This document shows, piece by piece, positions 26,188-35,786 of a DNA stretch of 64,000 nucleotides; the stretch's first letter is position 1; every line of letters begins with the position of its first letter. The position numbers and the translations under genes are program-made. The notes below the pieces were generated by a model. That model was not told the DNA's origin, searched no databases, and was given only the letters and a program-made list of their open reading frames with translations. Source of the DNA: an uncultured Lachnospiraceae bacterium (GTDB lineage: Bacteria; Bacillota; Clostridia; Lachnospirales; Lachnospiraceae); assembly GCA_910584685.1 (NCBI GenBank), contig CAJUAO010000014.1, forward strand, positions 21,640 through 85,639, in the 5' to 3' direction.

Positions 26188-27210
26188 ATGAATGATGGAC
26201 TTGTTGCCATTGTAGATTCTGAGGAAGATTACGCTGTCAAGCTGGCAGATTATTTCAATGCAAAAAGCGGTCTGGGTTACAATGTTCAGGTTTTCACCAA
26301 CATATACTCCTATTTAGAATTTGACAAAAATAACTATACTGATATATTAATTATATCATATATTTATGGGGATTATTTATCCGACCTTTTACATACAAGA
26401 CAGATATATATTTTATCTGAAAGTTCTGTAGATATAACTCTTTCGGAATTTGTTTCTATATATAAATATCAGTCAACGGATAATATTATCAGAGAAGTCA
26501 TGACTAATTATTCTGCCGCATCATCTGTAAATTCATTTCTTTCTGTAAAAAATGCCTGCTCAAAAATTTACAGCGTATATTCCCCCGTAAAAAGATGTGG
26601 TAAAACAACCTTTGCGCTTACAATGGGCTGTCTTTTATCCAAAGAGGAAAGTACCTTGTTCCTGACTCTTGAGGAATATTCCGGACTGTCATTTTATACC
26701 GGTACGGCTTACTCAGGTGATTTATCAGACCTTCTTTATTTCTACAGGCAAAATCCATATAATCTTGACAAAAAATTATTGGCTCTTTCCCATTCTCTGC
26801 ACAATTTAGATTTTATTCCTCCCATACGTTTTTCTTCAGATTTCAAATGTATGAGCAGCAGCGACTGGCTTAATCTTTTTAGCGCCATTGCTTCTCTTGG
26901 AGTATATAAAAATATTATTTTGGATTTATCCGACAGCTCAGTGGATATTTTCCCTCTGTTTGATTTATCTGATATTATATATTTTCCTGTTTTAAAGGAT
27001 TCTTTATCTATGGAAAAGATTAATAATTTTAACAATGTCATAAGATTACTTGGAAAGAATACGCTGTTTGAAAAAATTAAGGAGGTACTGCTTCCTGCTT
27101 TTGAATTATCAAAATCAGATAGTTCCCATGAAGCCGCCGAGTCTTTTTACGGTCTGCTATATGGTTCATATGGCTCCAGCATATGGAATATTATTAAAAA
27201 TAATGAATGA
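26188..27210 (+). CDS. CpaE-like pilus assembly ATPase (MinD/ParA superfamily)
   Basis: A 340-residue protein. The ATG selected lies 11 bases after AGGAGG; a GTG overlapping that binding site is less likely. The first about 110 residues resemble an atypical receiver domain (AIVDSEEDYAVKLADYF). From about residue 125 there is a MinD-type ATPase with a deviant Walker A motif, PVKRCGKTTFA (KRCGKTT instead of KGGVGKT), and ILDLSDSSVD in the Walker B position. CpaE/TadZ proteins position Tad pili at the cell pole or envelope. It is the first gene of the Tad locus, and its stop overlaps the next start by 8 bases. Confidence 0.75.
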   Translation: MNDGLVAIVDSEEDYAVKLADYFNAKSGLGYNVQVFTNIYSYLEFDKNNYTDILIISYIYGDYLSDLLHTRQIYILSESSVDITLSEFVSIYKYQSTDNIIREVMTNYSAASSVNSFLSVKNACSKIYSVYSPVKRCGKTTFALTMGCLLSKEESTLFLTLEEYSGLSFYTGTAYSGDLSDLLYFYRQNPYNLDKKLLALSHSLHNLDFIPPIRFSSDFKCMSSSDWLNLFSAIASLGVYKNIILDLSDSSVDIFPLFDLSDIIYFPVLKDSLSMEKINNFNNVIRLLGKNTLFEKIKEVLLPAFELSKSDSSHEAAESFYGLLYGSYGSSIWNIIKNNE

Positions 27211-28432
27211 TAACTTATTTCAAGCTATTAGAAATGCTTTAATTTCTAAAATTGATTTTACTCAAAACGCGGATAATGATGAGATACATGCTCTTATAGA
27301 CGAGGAGCTTCTTGAGGCTTCAAGAAAAACTTATATTTCTCTTGAAAATCGTCTTTCTCTAAGTAAAGAGCTCTTTAACTCAATAAGAGGGCTTGACATT
27401 TTAGAGGATTTCCTGAACGATGACTCCATAACGGAAATCATGGTTAATGGCTATAATCATATCTTTTTAGAAAGAAACGGACGTATATTTGATTCCGGCA
27501 AAAGCTTTTCTTCCCCCGAAAAGCTTTCAGACATAGTACAGCAGATTGTCGCTGCCTCAAACAAGCGTGTTAATCAGTCCTCTCCTATTGTGGACACAAG
27601 ACTTGCGGACGGCTCCAGAGTAAATATTGTACTGAATCCTATTTCCCTTGATGGGCCTGCACTTACTATAAGACGTTTTCCAAAAATTCCTCTAGCCATG
27701 GAAAACCTTATAGAAACAGGCTCCATCACCAAGGATGCCGCCCATACCCTAAAGCAGCTTGTAAAATCACGCTACAACATATTTATCAGCGGCAGTACAG
27801 GCTCCGGTAAAACCACATTTTTAAATATATTATCCGGCTTCATACCACCCTTGGAAAGAGTTATAACCATTGAGGATTCTGCCGAGCTTCAGCTTTATCA
27901 CCTTAAAAACCTTATAAGGCTTGAGGCAAGGCAGGCAAACGAGGAGGGTGCAAATATGATTACCATACGTGACCTTATAAGGACAAGTCTTCGTATGCGG
28001 CCTGACAGAATAGTCGTCGGCGAAGTAAGGGGCTTTGAGGCTCTTGATATGCTGCAGGCAATGTGTACAGGACACGACGGAAGCCTGTCTACCGGTCACG
28101 GAAATAATCCAAAGGATATGCTTACCCGATTGGAGACTATGATTCTTATGGGCATTGACATTCCAAGCCACGCCGTAAGAAATCAAATCGTTTCAGGAAT
28201 CGACATTATGGTTCATCTGGGAAGGCTTCGTGACGGCTCAAGACATATTATAAGTATCTCGGAATTACTTGACTGTCACGAGTCTGCCTTCCTTCTCAAT
28301 CCCCTCTATGAGTTTAAGGAAGCAGGGGAGACTGAAAACGGCAAAGTTTTAGGATTTTTGGAAAAAACCGGAAACAAGCTTAAAAACACTTTTAAATTAC
28401 ATGCCGCCGGCATAAAGGAGTCTGAATTATGA
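27203..28432 (+). CDS. Tad pilus secretion ATPase CpaF/TadA
   Basis: A 409-residue type II/IV secretion ATPase. The start MNDNLFQAIRNALISK overlaps the end of the CpaE-like gene; the longer open frame through that gene is a shadow. Walker A SGSTGSGKTTFLN, the Asp box ITIEDSAELQL, Walker B RPDRIVVGEVRG and the His box GHDGSLSTGHGNN are all present, as in CpaF. It powers pilin polymerisation at the cytoplasmic face of the membrane. The stop codon overlaps the tadB start in an ATGA. Confidence 0.92.
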   Translation: MNDNLFQAIRNALISKIDFTQNADNDEIHALIDEELLEASRKTYISLENRLSLSKELFNSIRGLDILEDFLNDDSITEIMVNGYNHIFLERNGRIFDSGKSFSSPEKLSDIVQQIVAASNKRVNQSSPIVDTRLADGSRVNIVLNPISLDGPALTIRRFPKIPLAMENLIETGSITKDAAHTLKQLVKSRYNIFISGSTGSGKTTFLNILSGFIPPLERVITIEDSAELQLYHLKNLIRLEARQANEEGANMITIRDLIRTSLRMRPDRIVVGEVRGFEALDMLQAMCTGHDGSLSTGHGNNPKDMLTRLETMILMGIDIPSHAVRNQIVSGIDIMVHLGRLRDGSRHIISISELLDCHESAFLLNPLYEFKEAGETENGKVLGFLEKTGNKLKNTFKLHAAGIKESEL

Positions 28433-29175
28433 GCTTAACAGATTATACCAGCTACAGATTGTCAGTAAAGGAATATATTTTCTATGGTATATTGGGAATG
28501 TCAGCTATTTTAGTAATATCATATTTATTTTATCATTCCCTTATTCCTGCAGCGCTTTTCCTGCCCCTTTCCTATCTTTATTTTAAGCAGGTAAGCCGCC
28601 GTCTTTACAGCAAACGCTATAATAAGCTGTGCAGGCAATTTAAGGACTCCCTAGTCTCTCTGTCGGCCTCCTTAGAGGCAGGCTGCTCCATTGAAAATGC
28701 CGTATGGGAAGCATATCTTGAAATATCAGTGTTATATTCAAGAAATTCATATATGGCAGGCGAGCTTATCTCCATATATAATCAGCTACAGCTTTCCATT
28801 CCCGTTGAGGAGGCATTTTCAAACCTGGCAGCCAGAACAGACGTGGATGATATACTTACCTTCTGCGAAATATTAAAAATTTCTAAGCGTACTGACGGAA
28901 ATCTGGTTTCCATCATACGCTCAACCGCCAGTACCATTGAGGAAAAATTTGAAATCAGACGGGAAATAAGCACAAATATAAACGGAAAAAAATTTGAGCA
29001 GCTTATTATGTCTGTAATGCCTATACTTATTATTATTTATATAAAGCTTACCTCTCCGGATTTTTTTAATCCTCTTTACGGCAACATTGCAGGTATTGCC
29101 TTTGTAACAATATGTCTTTTAGTATATGGCTTTTCCATATACTTATCACTTAAAATAATAAAAATTGAGGTGTAG
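28429..29175 (+). CDS. Tad pilus membrane platform protein TadB
   Basis: A 248-residue membrane protein of the type II secretion F family. Two N-terminal membrane helices (residues about 20-55) are followed by the cytoplasmic GspF domain (LCRQFKDSLVSLSASLEAGCSIENAV) and two C-terminal helices. The conserved SASLEAG and RTDVDDILTFCEILKISKRT are typical of TadB. It overlaps the ATPase gene by 4 bases, pointing to translational coupling, and precedes the TadC-like gene. Confidence 0.85.
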   Translation: MSLTDYTSYRLSVKEYIFYGILGMSAILVISYLFYHSLIPAALFLPLSYLYFKQVSRRLYSKRYNKLCRQFKDSLVSLSASLEAGCSIENAVWEAYLEISVLYSRNSYMAGELISIYNQLQLSIPVEEAFSNLAARTDVDDILTFCEILKISKRTDGNLVSIIRSTASTIEEKFEIRREISTNINGKKFEQLIMSVMPILIIIYIKLTSPDFFNPLYGNIAGIAFVTICLLVYGFSIYLSLKIIKIEV

Positions 29176-29176
29176 T

Positions 29177-30643
29177 ATGATATTTATATACTTTATTATG
29201 TTATCAATAGTTATCACTCTTACCATTGCCTTAAGAAAGTATCATATTGAATTTAAAAATCATTTAAGAAAACATGAGCATCCCTTTAGCTTTCTTTATG
29301 GACTGTGTTTTTTCCTGACGGATACATATGTTAAAGCATATAACAAATTTAAACCAAACGGCCCGGAGCCTTTTCACTCCTTAAAAAGCAAAATGCATAT
29401 GCTTTATCCCGGAAAAAACATTTCAGAAATGCTTTATATTTCTTTGGCAAAACGAATGGCTGCCGGCATTGCCGTATTTATATTTTTTATGAGCGCAGGC
29501 TTAATATATTCTATCAGCGTGCTTCTGGGCAATAAAAATGTAACCGAGCTTTCCAGACCAAACGACGGCTCAGATTCTATTACTTATACCCTTATAGCTG
29601 ATACTAACGATACTACGGAGCAAATAGAGGTTGATATTTCAAAAAAAATGTATGAATATAGTGAGATTATCACGCTTTTTGACAAATATAGGGAGGATAT
29701 AATTACAGCTATGCTTGGAGAAAATACTTCCTCTGAATACGTCACAAAGCCCTTAAGCTTTCCTTCCTCCATAGGAGATGAAGCAATATCTCTTTCATGG
29801 CAGCCTGAGAATTTGTCCTTTATAGATTTAAACGGAGAGCTTATATATGAAAACATATCCTCTGAAGGAACTCACACCTGTGTCTATATCACCATGAAGC
29901 TTTCCGATGTGGAGGCTACCCTTATGGCCGGCGTTATTTTATATCCTGACAGCTCTGACCGCTCCTCCCTGCTTCATGCTGAGATTATGAGCTATATTAA
30001 TGAAAATAACAGCCCCTACAGCAGTACTGTATCCCTTCCTTCTAATATTTCCGGCTCCGACGTAGCCTTTTTTCTTCCGGATAATAACAGTAATCTGATA
30101 TTTTTTCCGATAGGTATAATTACATGTATTATATTGCTTTTTGCCTCATCTAAAGAGCTTAATTCCAAAGTCAGGCTTCGAAATAATCAAATGCTTTCCG
30201 ACTATCCTGAAATAGTTTCCAAGCTTCTGCTTTTGTCAAATGCAGGCTTAAATATACGAAATGCATTTAAAAAAATAACAGAAGATTATTATAAAGGACT
30301 GTCAGCAAATGATATTCCTCATTATGCATATGAGGAGCTTTCAATTACATTAAATTCTCTTAACAGCGGAAAATCCGAAGCTACCGCTTATACCGAATAT
30401 GGAAAAAGATGCCGTCTTATGCCATATATGAAGCTTGGCTCCCTTTTAGAACAAAACCTAAATAAGGGCGCTAAGGAAATGCGGTTTCAGCTTGGAAGCG
30501 AGGTTAAAAATGCCTTTCAAAATTATAAGTCGGAAACCATAACTAAATCAAAGCAGGCGGAAACAAAGCTTATTTTTCCAATGCTTCTTATACTTATAGT
30601 TATAATGCTTCTCATAATGGTTCCGGCCTTTATGAATATGTAA
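29177..30643 (+). CDS. Tad pilus membrane platform protein TadC, extended N-terminus
   Basis: A 488-residue protein. The start MIFIYFIML follows GAGGTG and lies 1 base after the tadB stop. The C-terminal part (about residues 330-488, with LSDYPEIVSKLLLLSNAGLNIRNAF and a terminal helix LIFPMLLILIVIMLLIMVPAFM) is a GspF domain as in TadC. The N-terminal half has two membrane helices enclosing about 170 residues of hydrophilic, probably extracytoplasmic sequence. This makes it much longer than proteobacterial TadC (about 300 residues); the extension is common in Firmicutes loci. It is the second half of the platform pair. Confidence 0.78.
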   Translation: MIFIYFIMLSIVITLTIALRKYHIEFKNHLRKHEHPFSFLYGLCFFLTDTYVKAYNKFKPNGPEPFHSLKSKMHMLYPGKNISEMLYISLAKRMAAGIAVFIFFMSAGLIYSISVLLGNKNVTELSRPNDGSDSITYTLIADTNDTTEQIEVDISKKMYEYSEIITLFDKYREDIITAMLGENTSSEYVTKPLSFPSSIGDEAISLSWQPENLSFIDLNGELIYENISSEGTHTCVYITMKLSDVEATLMAGVILYPDSSDRSSLLHAEIMSYINENNSPYSSTVSLPSNISGSDVAFFLPDNNSNLIFFPIGIITCIILLFASSKELNSKVRLRNNQMLSDYPEIVSKLLLLSNAGLNIRNAFKKITEDYYKGLSANDIPHYAYEELSITLNSLNSGKSEATAYTEYGKRCRLMPYMKLGSLLEQNLNKGAKEMRFQLGSEVKNAFQNYKSETITKSKQAETKLIFPMLLILIVIMLLIMVPAFMNM

Positions 30644-30698
30644 TCTTATCCGGTAATGGTGCCCTTTAAAACATTAAAAATTATATAAGGAGAGATAT

Positions 30699-30911
30699 AT
30701 GAATAAACTCTATGAAAAACTTAATACTGCAAAAATTCATCTTTTATGCTGTCTTAAAAATATAAATACAAACAATAAAGGCATGGGAGTTATTGAAATT
30801 GTCCTTATTATACTTGTGCTTGTAGGCCTTGTAATTATTTTCAGAAGTCAGATAACAGCTATAATAACAAATGTTTTTTCTAAGGTAACAAAGGAGATAA
30901 ATGGATTTTAA
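30699..30911 (+). CDS. Flp-type major pilin
   Basis: A 70-residue type IVb prepilin. A positively charged leader of about 28 residues is followed by NKG|MGVIEIVLIILVLVGLVIIF: the expected prepilin peptidase site after glycine, the glutamate at +5 of the mature chain, and the hydrophobic helix. The mature protein is only about 42 residues, typical for Flp pilins. The start follows AAGGAGAGATAT. It is the likely fibre subunit built by the upstream motor and platform proteins. Confidence 0.85.
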   Translation: MNKLYEKLNTAKIHLLCCLKNINTNNKGMGVIEIVLIILVLVGLVIIFRSQITAIITNVFSKVTKEINGF

Positions 30912-32409
30912 CTATACCGGATATAAAGGCAGCATAACTGTCTATCTTGCCCTTACCCTTACCATAATATTATCCCTGCTTTTCTGCGTTATAGAATCCG
31001 CAAGAATTTCTTCCTTAAAAACACGCTCCAAGGCTGTTTCATACATGGCGGCAGATTCCGCCTTTGGAGAATTTGCGCGGCCTCTTTTTGAAAAATACGG
31101 TTTATTCGGCGTTTTTTCAACGGAGGAGGATTTTCTTACAGACATTAAAAACTACGCTGTTAAAAACAGCTCCCCCGGCAATATAACCTTTAATACTTCC
31201 TTTAGCCTCCTTAACCTAAAGCTTAAGGATATCAGCTATAATAATATTTATCACCTTACTGATAATGATGGAATTTTTTTCGCCAAACAGGCAACCGCCT
31301 ATGAAAAATACCGTATTATTGCCGGGAAGCTAAAGGAATTTACAGGCTTAAACGACGCCGTTACAAAAGGCAGCCTTAATACTCCGGCATATATAGATGA
31401 ACACGGCGCCTGTATTGATAATAAGAGTCTTTCCGTTCTTAACGATATGTCCGGCTCCAAAAGCTCATTATACAAGGACAGCTCCTATTCCTCCGCTAAA
31501 AGCCTTGAAGAAAATATTGCTTCTAAGGTGACTAATCTGCTTAAAAGCAACCTGCTTTTATTTTTTATAGATGACGGCTATACTATATCCCACACTGCAT
31601 TAGCTGATGAAACAAAAGAAACGCTTCCCTCCCATATATGCGTTTTATCTGAGGAGGCCAGGTCAATACAGGCAGGAAGCATATCTGACTTTATCACTGC
31701 TGCCGTTGACAAGGGACTTTTTGCAAGCTACATAAACAGCAGCTTCAGCTCATATGCTGATACGTCGGTAAATACTGCTTTATCTTTAAAATATCAGCGC
31801 GAATATATTTTATCAGGGTTAAGCGCTGACGACGATAATCTTTTATCCGCCGCCCTTTCAATTATATCCTTAAGGGCTGCCTTTAACCTTACCTATCTGT
31901 TAACGGATGCTCCAAAGCGGGATGCCGCTGTTAATCTTGCAAATTCAATAACCTTTTACACTCCTTTTGCATCACAGCTTGCCGCATTTACAATTCTCAG
32001 CCTTTGGTCATATGCGGAGGCTATTATTGATACAAGGGATTTATTTCACGGACAAAAAGTTCCTCTTATGAAAACAGCAGATACATGGACCTTGTCCTTA
32101 GAAGGTATTTTAACTCTGGGAAAATCAACCGCATCAAAAAATGACGGCAGCTCAGGATATACTTATGATGAATATCTTAATATGTGTCTTTTTATTATGG
32201 AGCCTTTTACAATGTATTACAGATGTATGGATTTAATACAGCTTGATATGTGTGAAAATATAAATCCTGATTTTCATATGAATTCCTGTATTATAGCCTC
32301 TGACATACATTTATTATATGAAGCCAAGCCTTTGTTTTCATCAGTTATTTTGTTGGCGTCACCTGACATATATACATTTTCCGTAGACACTCTTTATGGA
32401 TATGATTGA
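30901..32409 (+). CDS. Tad locus exported protein, DUF5702-like
   Basis: A 502-residue protein overlapping the pilin gene by 11 bases, with AAGGAGATAA before its ATG. The N-terminus (YKGSITVYLALTLTIILSLLFCVIESAR) is a pilin-like membrane helix of the TadE/TadG type. The rest is a large hydrophilic region rich in Ser, Ala and Asp with a middle hydrophobic helix pair. I recognise the DUF5702 pattern found in Clostridia Tad loci. It is probably a minor pseudopilin or an envelope scaffold. A direct function is not known. Confidence 0.7.
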   Translation: MDFNYTGYKGSITVYLALTLTIILSLLFCVIESARISSLKTRSKAVSYMAADSAFGEFARPLFEKYGLFGVFSTEEDFLTDIKNYAVKNSSPGNITFNTSFSLLNLKLKDISYNNIYHLTDNDGIFFAKQATAYEKYRIIAGKLKEFTGLNDAVTKGSLNTPAYIDEHGACIDNKSLSVLNDMSGSKSSLYKDSSYSSAKSLEENIASKVTNLLKSNLLLFFIDDGYTISHTALADETKETLPSHICVLSEEARSIQAGSISDFITAAVDKGLFASYINSSFSSYADTSVNTALSLKYQREYILSGLSADDDNLLSAALSIISLRAAFNLTYLLTDAPKRDAAVNLANSITFYTPFASQLAAFTILSLWSYAEAIIDTRDLFHGQKVPLMKTADTWTLSLEGILTLGKSTASKNDGSSGYTYDEYLNMCLFIMEPFTMYYRCMDLIQLDMCENINPDFHMNSCIIASDIHLLYEAKPLFSSVILLASPDIYTFSVDTLYGYD

Positions 32410-32444
32410 CACTTCATTTACAAAGAAAAAGGAGGAAAATAAAA

Positions 32445-33392
32445 ATGCTCTTCGGCATAAAAACAACATATATTTTTCGTAGTCTGGCAGATTTTACTGT
32501 ATTTAACTGTAAAGACAGGTGTTCTCACCTTTTAAAATATGTCCGGAGAGCATTTTTATTTTCCTCCCGCAAAGGCTCCCTTACGCTTGAGGCTGCCATA
32601 GCGCTGCCGTTATATATGTTTTTTCTTATTGCTATATTATACATATTGAATATTCTCCACATACAAAATGTATTTCAGGCGGCAATGGAGGAGGCGTCGC
32701 GAAAAATAAATTCCTATGCATATGTGGCAGAACAGTTTGAGGAATTAAAGGAGGAGGAAAGAGCTGCCGTCGGCTCCCAAGACCCGGGCTTTGTTTTAAA
32801 TCTTGCTAAACATCAGATTAGTAAAATCTCTATAAGAAACAGCTTTTTTACTGAGCAGATAAAAAATATTGCCGACAGCTCATATATTAAGAACGGCTCT
32901 AAGGGAATTATAATATCCCTTAGAGGAAATGATTTATCAGAATATATTGACTTTAATATTTCATATATGGTACAGCTCCCATTTCTTCCATCCGGCATTT
33001 TTTACATTCCCATAACCCAACGCTGTTATTTTAAGCCATTTGTGGGAACGGATATAACTGAAAAAAAGGGCGGCTACTGCGAATATGTATATATTACAGC
33101 CACAGGCTCCGTATACCATACTACTCCATACTGCACATATCTTAACAGATATTATGACGTTATTACAGATGAGCAGCTTAATGTCACATGGGATACGGCA
33201 GAAGGCTATCATGCCTGTCCTCATTGCGCCTACGACCAGCCTATAGGGCCTGCATCATTCCTATGCCCCGGTAGAAATGTTTATCATAATCGGACAGACT
33301 GTATTTATATTGAAACCTTTGTATATAAGATACCTAAAGACCAAACCGGAATTATGCCTATGTGCAGCCGGTGTAAAAAGGGAGTTAAATAA
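32445..33392 (+). CDS. TadE-like pseudopilin with duplicated Cys-rich C-terminal module
   Basis: A 315-residue protein, started at MLFGIKTTYIF, preceded by AAGGAGG; a start 13 codons upstream overlaps the previous gene. A helix beginning RKGSLTLEAAIALPLYMFFL (about residues 42-65) is a TadE pseudopilin motif. The C-terminal 100 residues hold two similar units: VYHTTPYCTYLNRYYDVI with CPHC, and VYHNRTDCIYIETFVY with CSRC. Each provides one Cys followed by a CxxC pair, suggestive of zinc or disulfide knots on the cell exterior. Its stop overlaps the peptidase start by 1 base. Confidence 0.75.
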   Translation: MLFGIKTTYIFRSLADFTVFNCKDRCSHLLKYVRRAFLFSSRKGSLTLEAAIALPLYMFFLIAILYILNILHIQNVFQAAMEEASRKINSYAYVAEQFEELKEEERAAVGSQDPGFVLNLAKHQISKISIRNSFFTEQIKNIADSSYIKNGSKGIIISLRGNDLSEYIDFNISYMVQLPFLPSGIFYIPITQRCYFKPFVGTDITEKKGGYCEYVYITATGSVYHTTPYCTYLNRYYDVITDEQLNVTWDTAEGYHACPHCAYDQPIGPASFLCPGRNVYHNRTDCIYIETFVYKIPKDQTGIMPMCSRCKKGVK

Positions 33393-33862
33393 TGACAGTA
33401 TTTATATTAACCGGCTTTTATCTCGCTTTATGCTCCTACACAGATATAAAATATAAAAAAATAAATGTTTTATTTTCCGCTGTTATGGGATTAATAGGAC
33501 TTATCAGCTCTATGTATGGCTTATTTGACCTTAATTTTTTTAATTATAAATTCTGTTGTCTTTCCGAACACTCCTCCTTTTTTTCTCTTGGGGTCAGTCT
33601 TTTAATAAGTATATTTATGCTGATTATCTCAATACTGACAAAAGGAGCCCTTGGAGCAGGAGATTGTATTATGTCGGTCTCCCTAGCGTGCTTTTTGTCT
33701 CCATACCACCTTATAGCCGTACTTATATATGGATTCTTTTTCACCGGAATTGCGGCTTTATTTCTTCTCTTTGCAAAAAAACATTCCCGCAGGGACACTA
33801 TTTGTTTTGCCCCGTTTTTGTTAATCAGTCATATATGTTATTTTTTGCTGTATACATTATAG
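33392..33862 (+). CDS. type IV prepilin peptidase (TadV/CpaA family, A24)
   Basis: A 156-residue multi-helix membrane protein. The two catalytic aspartates of the A24 family are visible in SYTDIKYKKI (near residue 19) and GALGAGDCIM (near residue 92). It lacks the N-methylation part of long PilD proteins, as is usual for TadV. It is expected to cleave the leader of the Flp pilin and the TadE-like pseudopilins at the cytoplasmic face of the membrane. Coupled to the previous gene by a 1-base overlap. Confidence 0.88.
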   Translation: MTVFILTGFYLALCSYTDIKYKKINVLFSAVMGLIGLISSMYGLFDLNFFNYKFCCLSEHSSFFSLGVSLLISIFMLIISILTKGALGAGDCIMSVSLACFLSPYHLIAVLIYGFFFTGIAALFLLFAKKHSRRDTICFAPFLLISHICYFLLYTL

Positions 33863-33980
33863 CCTAATAAATTCAGCAACCCGTACTTTTATGTAAAGTT
33901 ATTAACTTGTATTTACTAAAATTTGCCACCTGAATATTTGTTACCACAGCAATCTTTTATAAAATTTTAAGAAAGGAAAA

Positions 33981-34028
33981 ATGCCGCTGCCATTTATATT
34001 TTCCGGCATACCTGCATTATCAACGTAA
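33981..34028 (+). CDS. possible 15-residue leader ORF upstream of TadE-like gene
   Basis: An ATG follows GAAAGGAAAA, a good ribosome binding site, and opens the frame MPLPFIFSGIPALST. Its stop codon ends 1 base before the ATG of the next gene, which itself has no binding site. This layout suggests translational coupling through a short leader. Whether the peptide is made or matters is not shown by sequence alone. Confidence 0.4.
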   Translation: MPLPFIFSGIPALST

Positions 34029-34029
34029 T

Positions 34030-34416
34030 ATGAAAACTATTGAAGCCGCATATATTATGCCTGTTGTTTTTATCATAACTGCAATTTCAATTACAATCTC
34101 CTTTAAGCTCCATGACAGAGCCGTATCCTACGCCGTGTCCTATGGAATACTTACTGACCAGGCAGCCTCACTGGAAAATAAAGAATATAATCCTAAGGCC
34201 GGATACACTAAGAGAGAGGTTTCAGATAAAATATCCAAACTTCTTCTGACTTCTGACAAGACATCCTTTTCCGTTTGCCTTTCAGGAGATTCGCTATATA
34301 TTGCAAATAACAGCCGGCAAAACAGCACGCCTGCATTTTTTTCCGGCTTTGAAAGATGCGACACTATAAGAAAGGAGAGCATGTTTATTATAAACCTGCT
34401 GAAAAATACAGATTAA
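34030..34416 (+). CDS. small TadE-like pseudopilin
   Basis: A 128-residue protein beginning MKTIEAAYIMPVVFIITAIS: a TadE-like helix with glutamate in the expected place but almost no leader, so it may not need the prepilin peptidase. The remainder is a soluble, probably extracytoplasmic domain. It has no ribosome binding site of its own and starts 1 base after the stop of the short upstream frame. Its stop is directly followed by the start of the FHA gene (0-base gap). Confidence 0.6.
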   Translation: MKTIEAAYIMPVVFIITAISITISFKLHDRAVSYAVSYGILTDQAASLENKEYNPKAGYTKREVSDKISKLLLTSDKTSFSVCLSGDSLYIANNSRQNSTPAFFSGFERCDTIRKESMFIINLLKNTD

Positions 34417-35724
34417 ATGAATACATCATATAAAAAGATTTTAAATAAAAGCAAGCTTATATTATCAGATTTTGATACTAATAATTTTTCACAGAGCTAT
34501 TTGATAAAAATGCTTATAAACAACAATATTTCCGGCTTGCTTCCCACAGAGCTTAATATGGTAAACTCAAGCCCTGTCATGTCCTATGACATAACGTCAA
34601 AGCATTCCGTCATGTCTGTTCTTGAGAATAAAAAGGTAGATTACCCTCTTTTTTCTTCCATTATGCAGGGACTTCACAGGCTTTGCTACACCCTTAATAA
34701 TTTTATGCTTGACAGCTGCTACCTGCTTTTGTCTCCGGAATATATTTTTCTTGACGGAGAGATGCAGCAGGCATATTTCTGCTATTGTCCTGTATGCGAG
34801 AATAACAATACATATTCCCTTTCGATACAGCTAAGACTTTTTTTGGAATATATTATTTCAAAAATTAATTATGATGACAGGGATTGTGTGGCTCATATCT
34901 ATTCCCTTCATCAGAAATGCATAGAGGATAATCTTTGTGTTGACGATTTAATATACACAAATGAAATATCAGAAAAAGCTCCTGATAATAATATTAAAGA
35001 AGCATCTGCAGGTATTTTAACAGACAATATCAATGCTTTATCTGACAGCGCCTCCTTTGATAATGAAACACAGGGCAACTCTTATAATGATATATTTATA
35101 AATGATAGTTCTCATTTTAATATATGTGGTTTTCCATCAGGAGTATTTTTTATTATTGTATTGCTTGGAATAATATCGCTATTCACAATAATATTAGGAG
35201 CTTATATGTATTTTATAAAAAATGCCGTCTCCTCTGCTCTTGCTATATTTATATGTATGTGCGGACCGGCGATTTTTCTTTTATTCCTGCCTTCTGCTTT
35301 AAGAAAACGAAAGGAGAAAGAAAAACCTTTTTCTTCTAAGGATGTCAACCCCGATTTAAAAAGCCCTTCCGTTCATATTATGCCTATAGGTGAAACAGTT
35401 CTTATAAACTCCAACGCAACATTATCAGTACCCCATCTTGTATATAACGGAAATGATTTCAGCGAAGATATAGAACTTACAACCTTTCCCTTTACTATAG
35501 GCAAGCTTTCTGATTCAGCAAATTACATAATGGATAATGCTCTTATAAGCCGGCTCCACGCCCGATTTTACTTTAAAGAGGAAAGTTATTATGTTGAGGA
35601 CCTAAACTCATCAAACGGCACATATGTAAACAATAATCCTCTTTCTCCACACACTATGACTGAAATATACGATGGAGATTACATAACCTTTTCTCATCTT
35701 ACATATATATTTAAACTGTGCTAA
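34417..35724 (+). CDS. FHA-domain protein with DUF6382-like N-terminus
   Basis: A 435-residue protein. Residues of about 1-190 form a globular domain resembling DUF6382 (found with FHA in Clostridia pilus loci). Two adjacent membrane helices follow at about 240-295 (SGVFFIIVLLGIISLFTIILGAY and a second ending LLFLP). The C-terminal 100 residues form a forkhead-associated domain with TIGKLSDSANYIM, SRLHARF and DLNSSNGTYVNN; the core Ser-Arg...His and Asn-Gly are intact. FHA domains bind phosphothreonine, so a Ser/Thr kinase elsewhere probably controls the pilus machine. It directly abuts the TadE-like gene. Confidence 0.78.
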   Translation: MNTSYKKILNKSKLILSDFDTNNFSQSYLIKMLINNNISGLLPTELNMVNSSPVMSYDITSKHSVMSVLENKKVDYPLFSSIMQGLHRLCYTLNNFMLDSCYLLLSPEYIFLDGEMQQAYFCYCPVCENNNTYSLSIQLRLFLEYIISKINYDDRDCVAHIYSLHQKCIEDNLCVDDLIYTNEISEKAPDNNIKEASAGILTDNINALSDSASFDNETQGNSYNDIFINDSSHFNICGFPSGVFFIIVLLGIISLFTIILGAYMYFIKNAVSSALAIFICMCGPAIFLLFLPSALRKRKEKEKPFSSKDVNPDLKSPSVHIMPIGETVLINSNATLSVPHLVYNGNDFSEDIELTTFPFTIGKLSDSANYIMDNALISRLHARFYFKEESYYVEDLNSSNGTYVNNNPLSPHTMTEIYDGDYITFSHLTYIFKLC

Positions 35725-35786
35725 TGCTTGAAAATCACCTTTTCTAATGCTATACTTATTCTAAACATATGATTTGGGAGATTTTT

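Noticed and set aside
27050..27202. N-terminal extension of the CpaF gene into the CpaE-like gene
   Set aside because: The extension is an out-of-frame reading of the upstream gene; the ATG at 27203 fits the family start.
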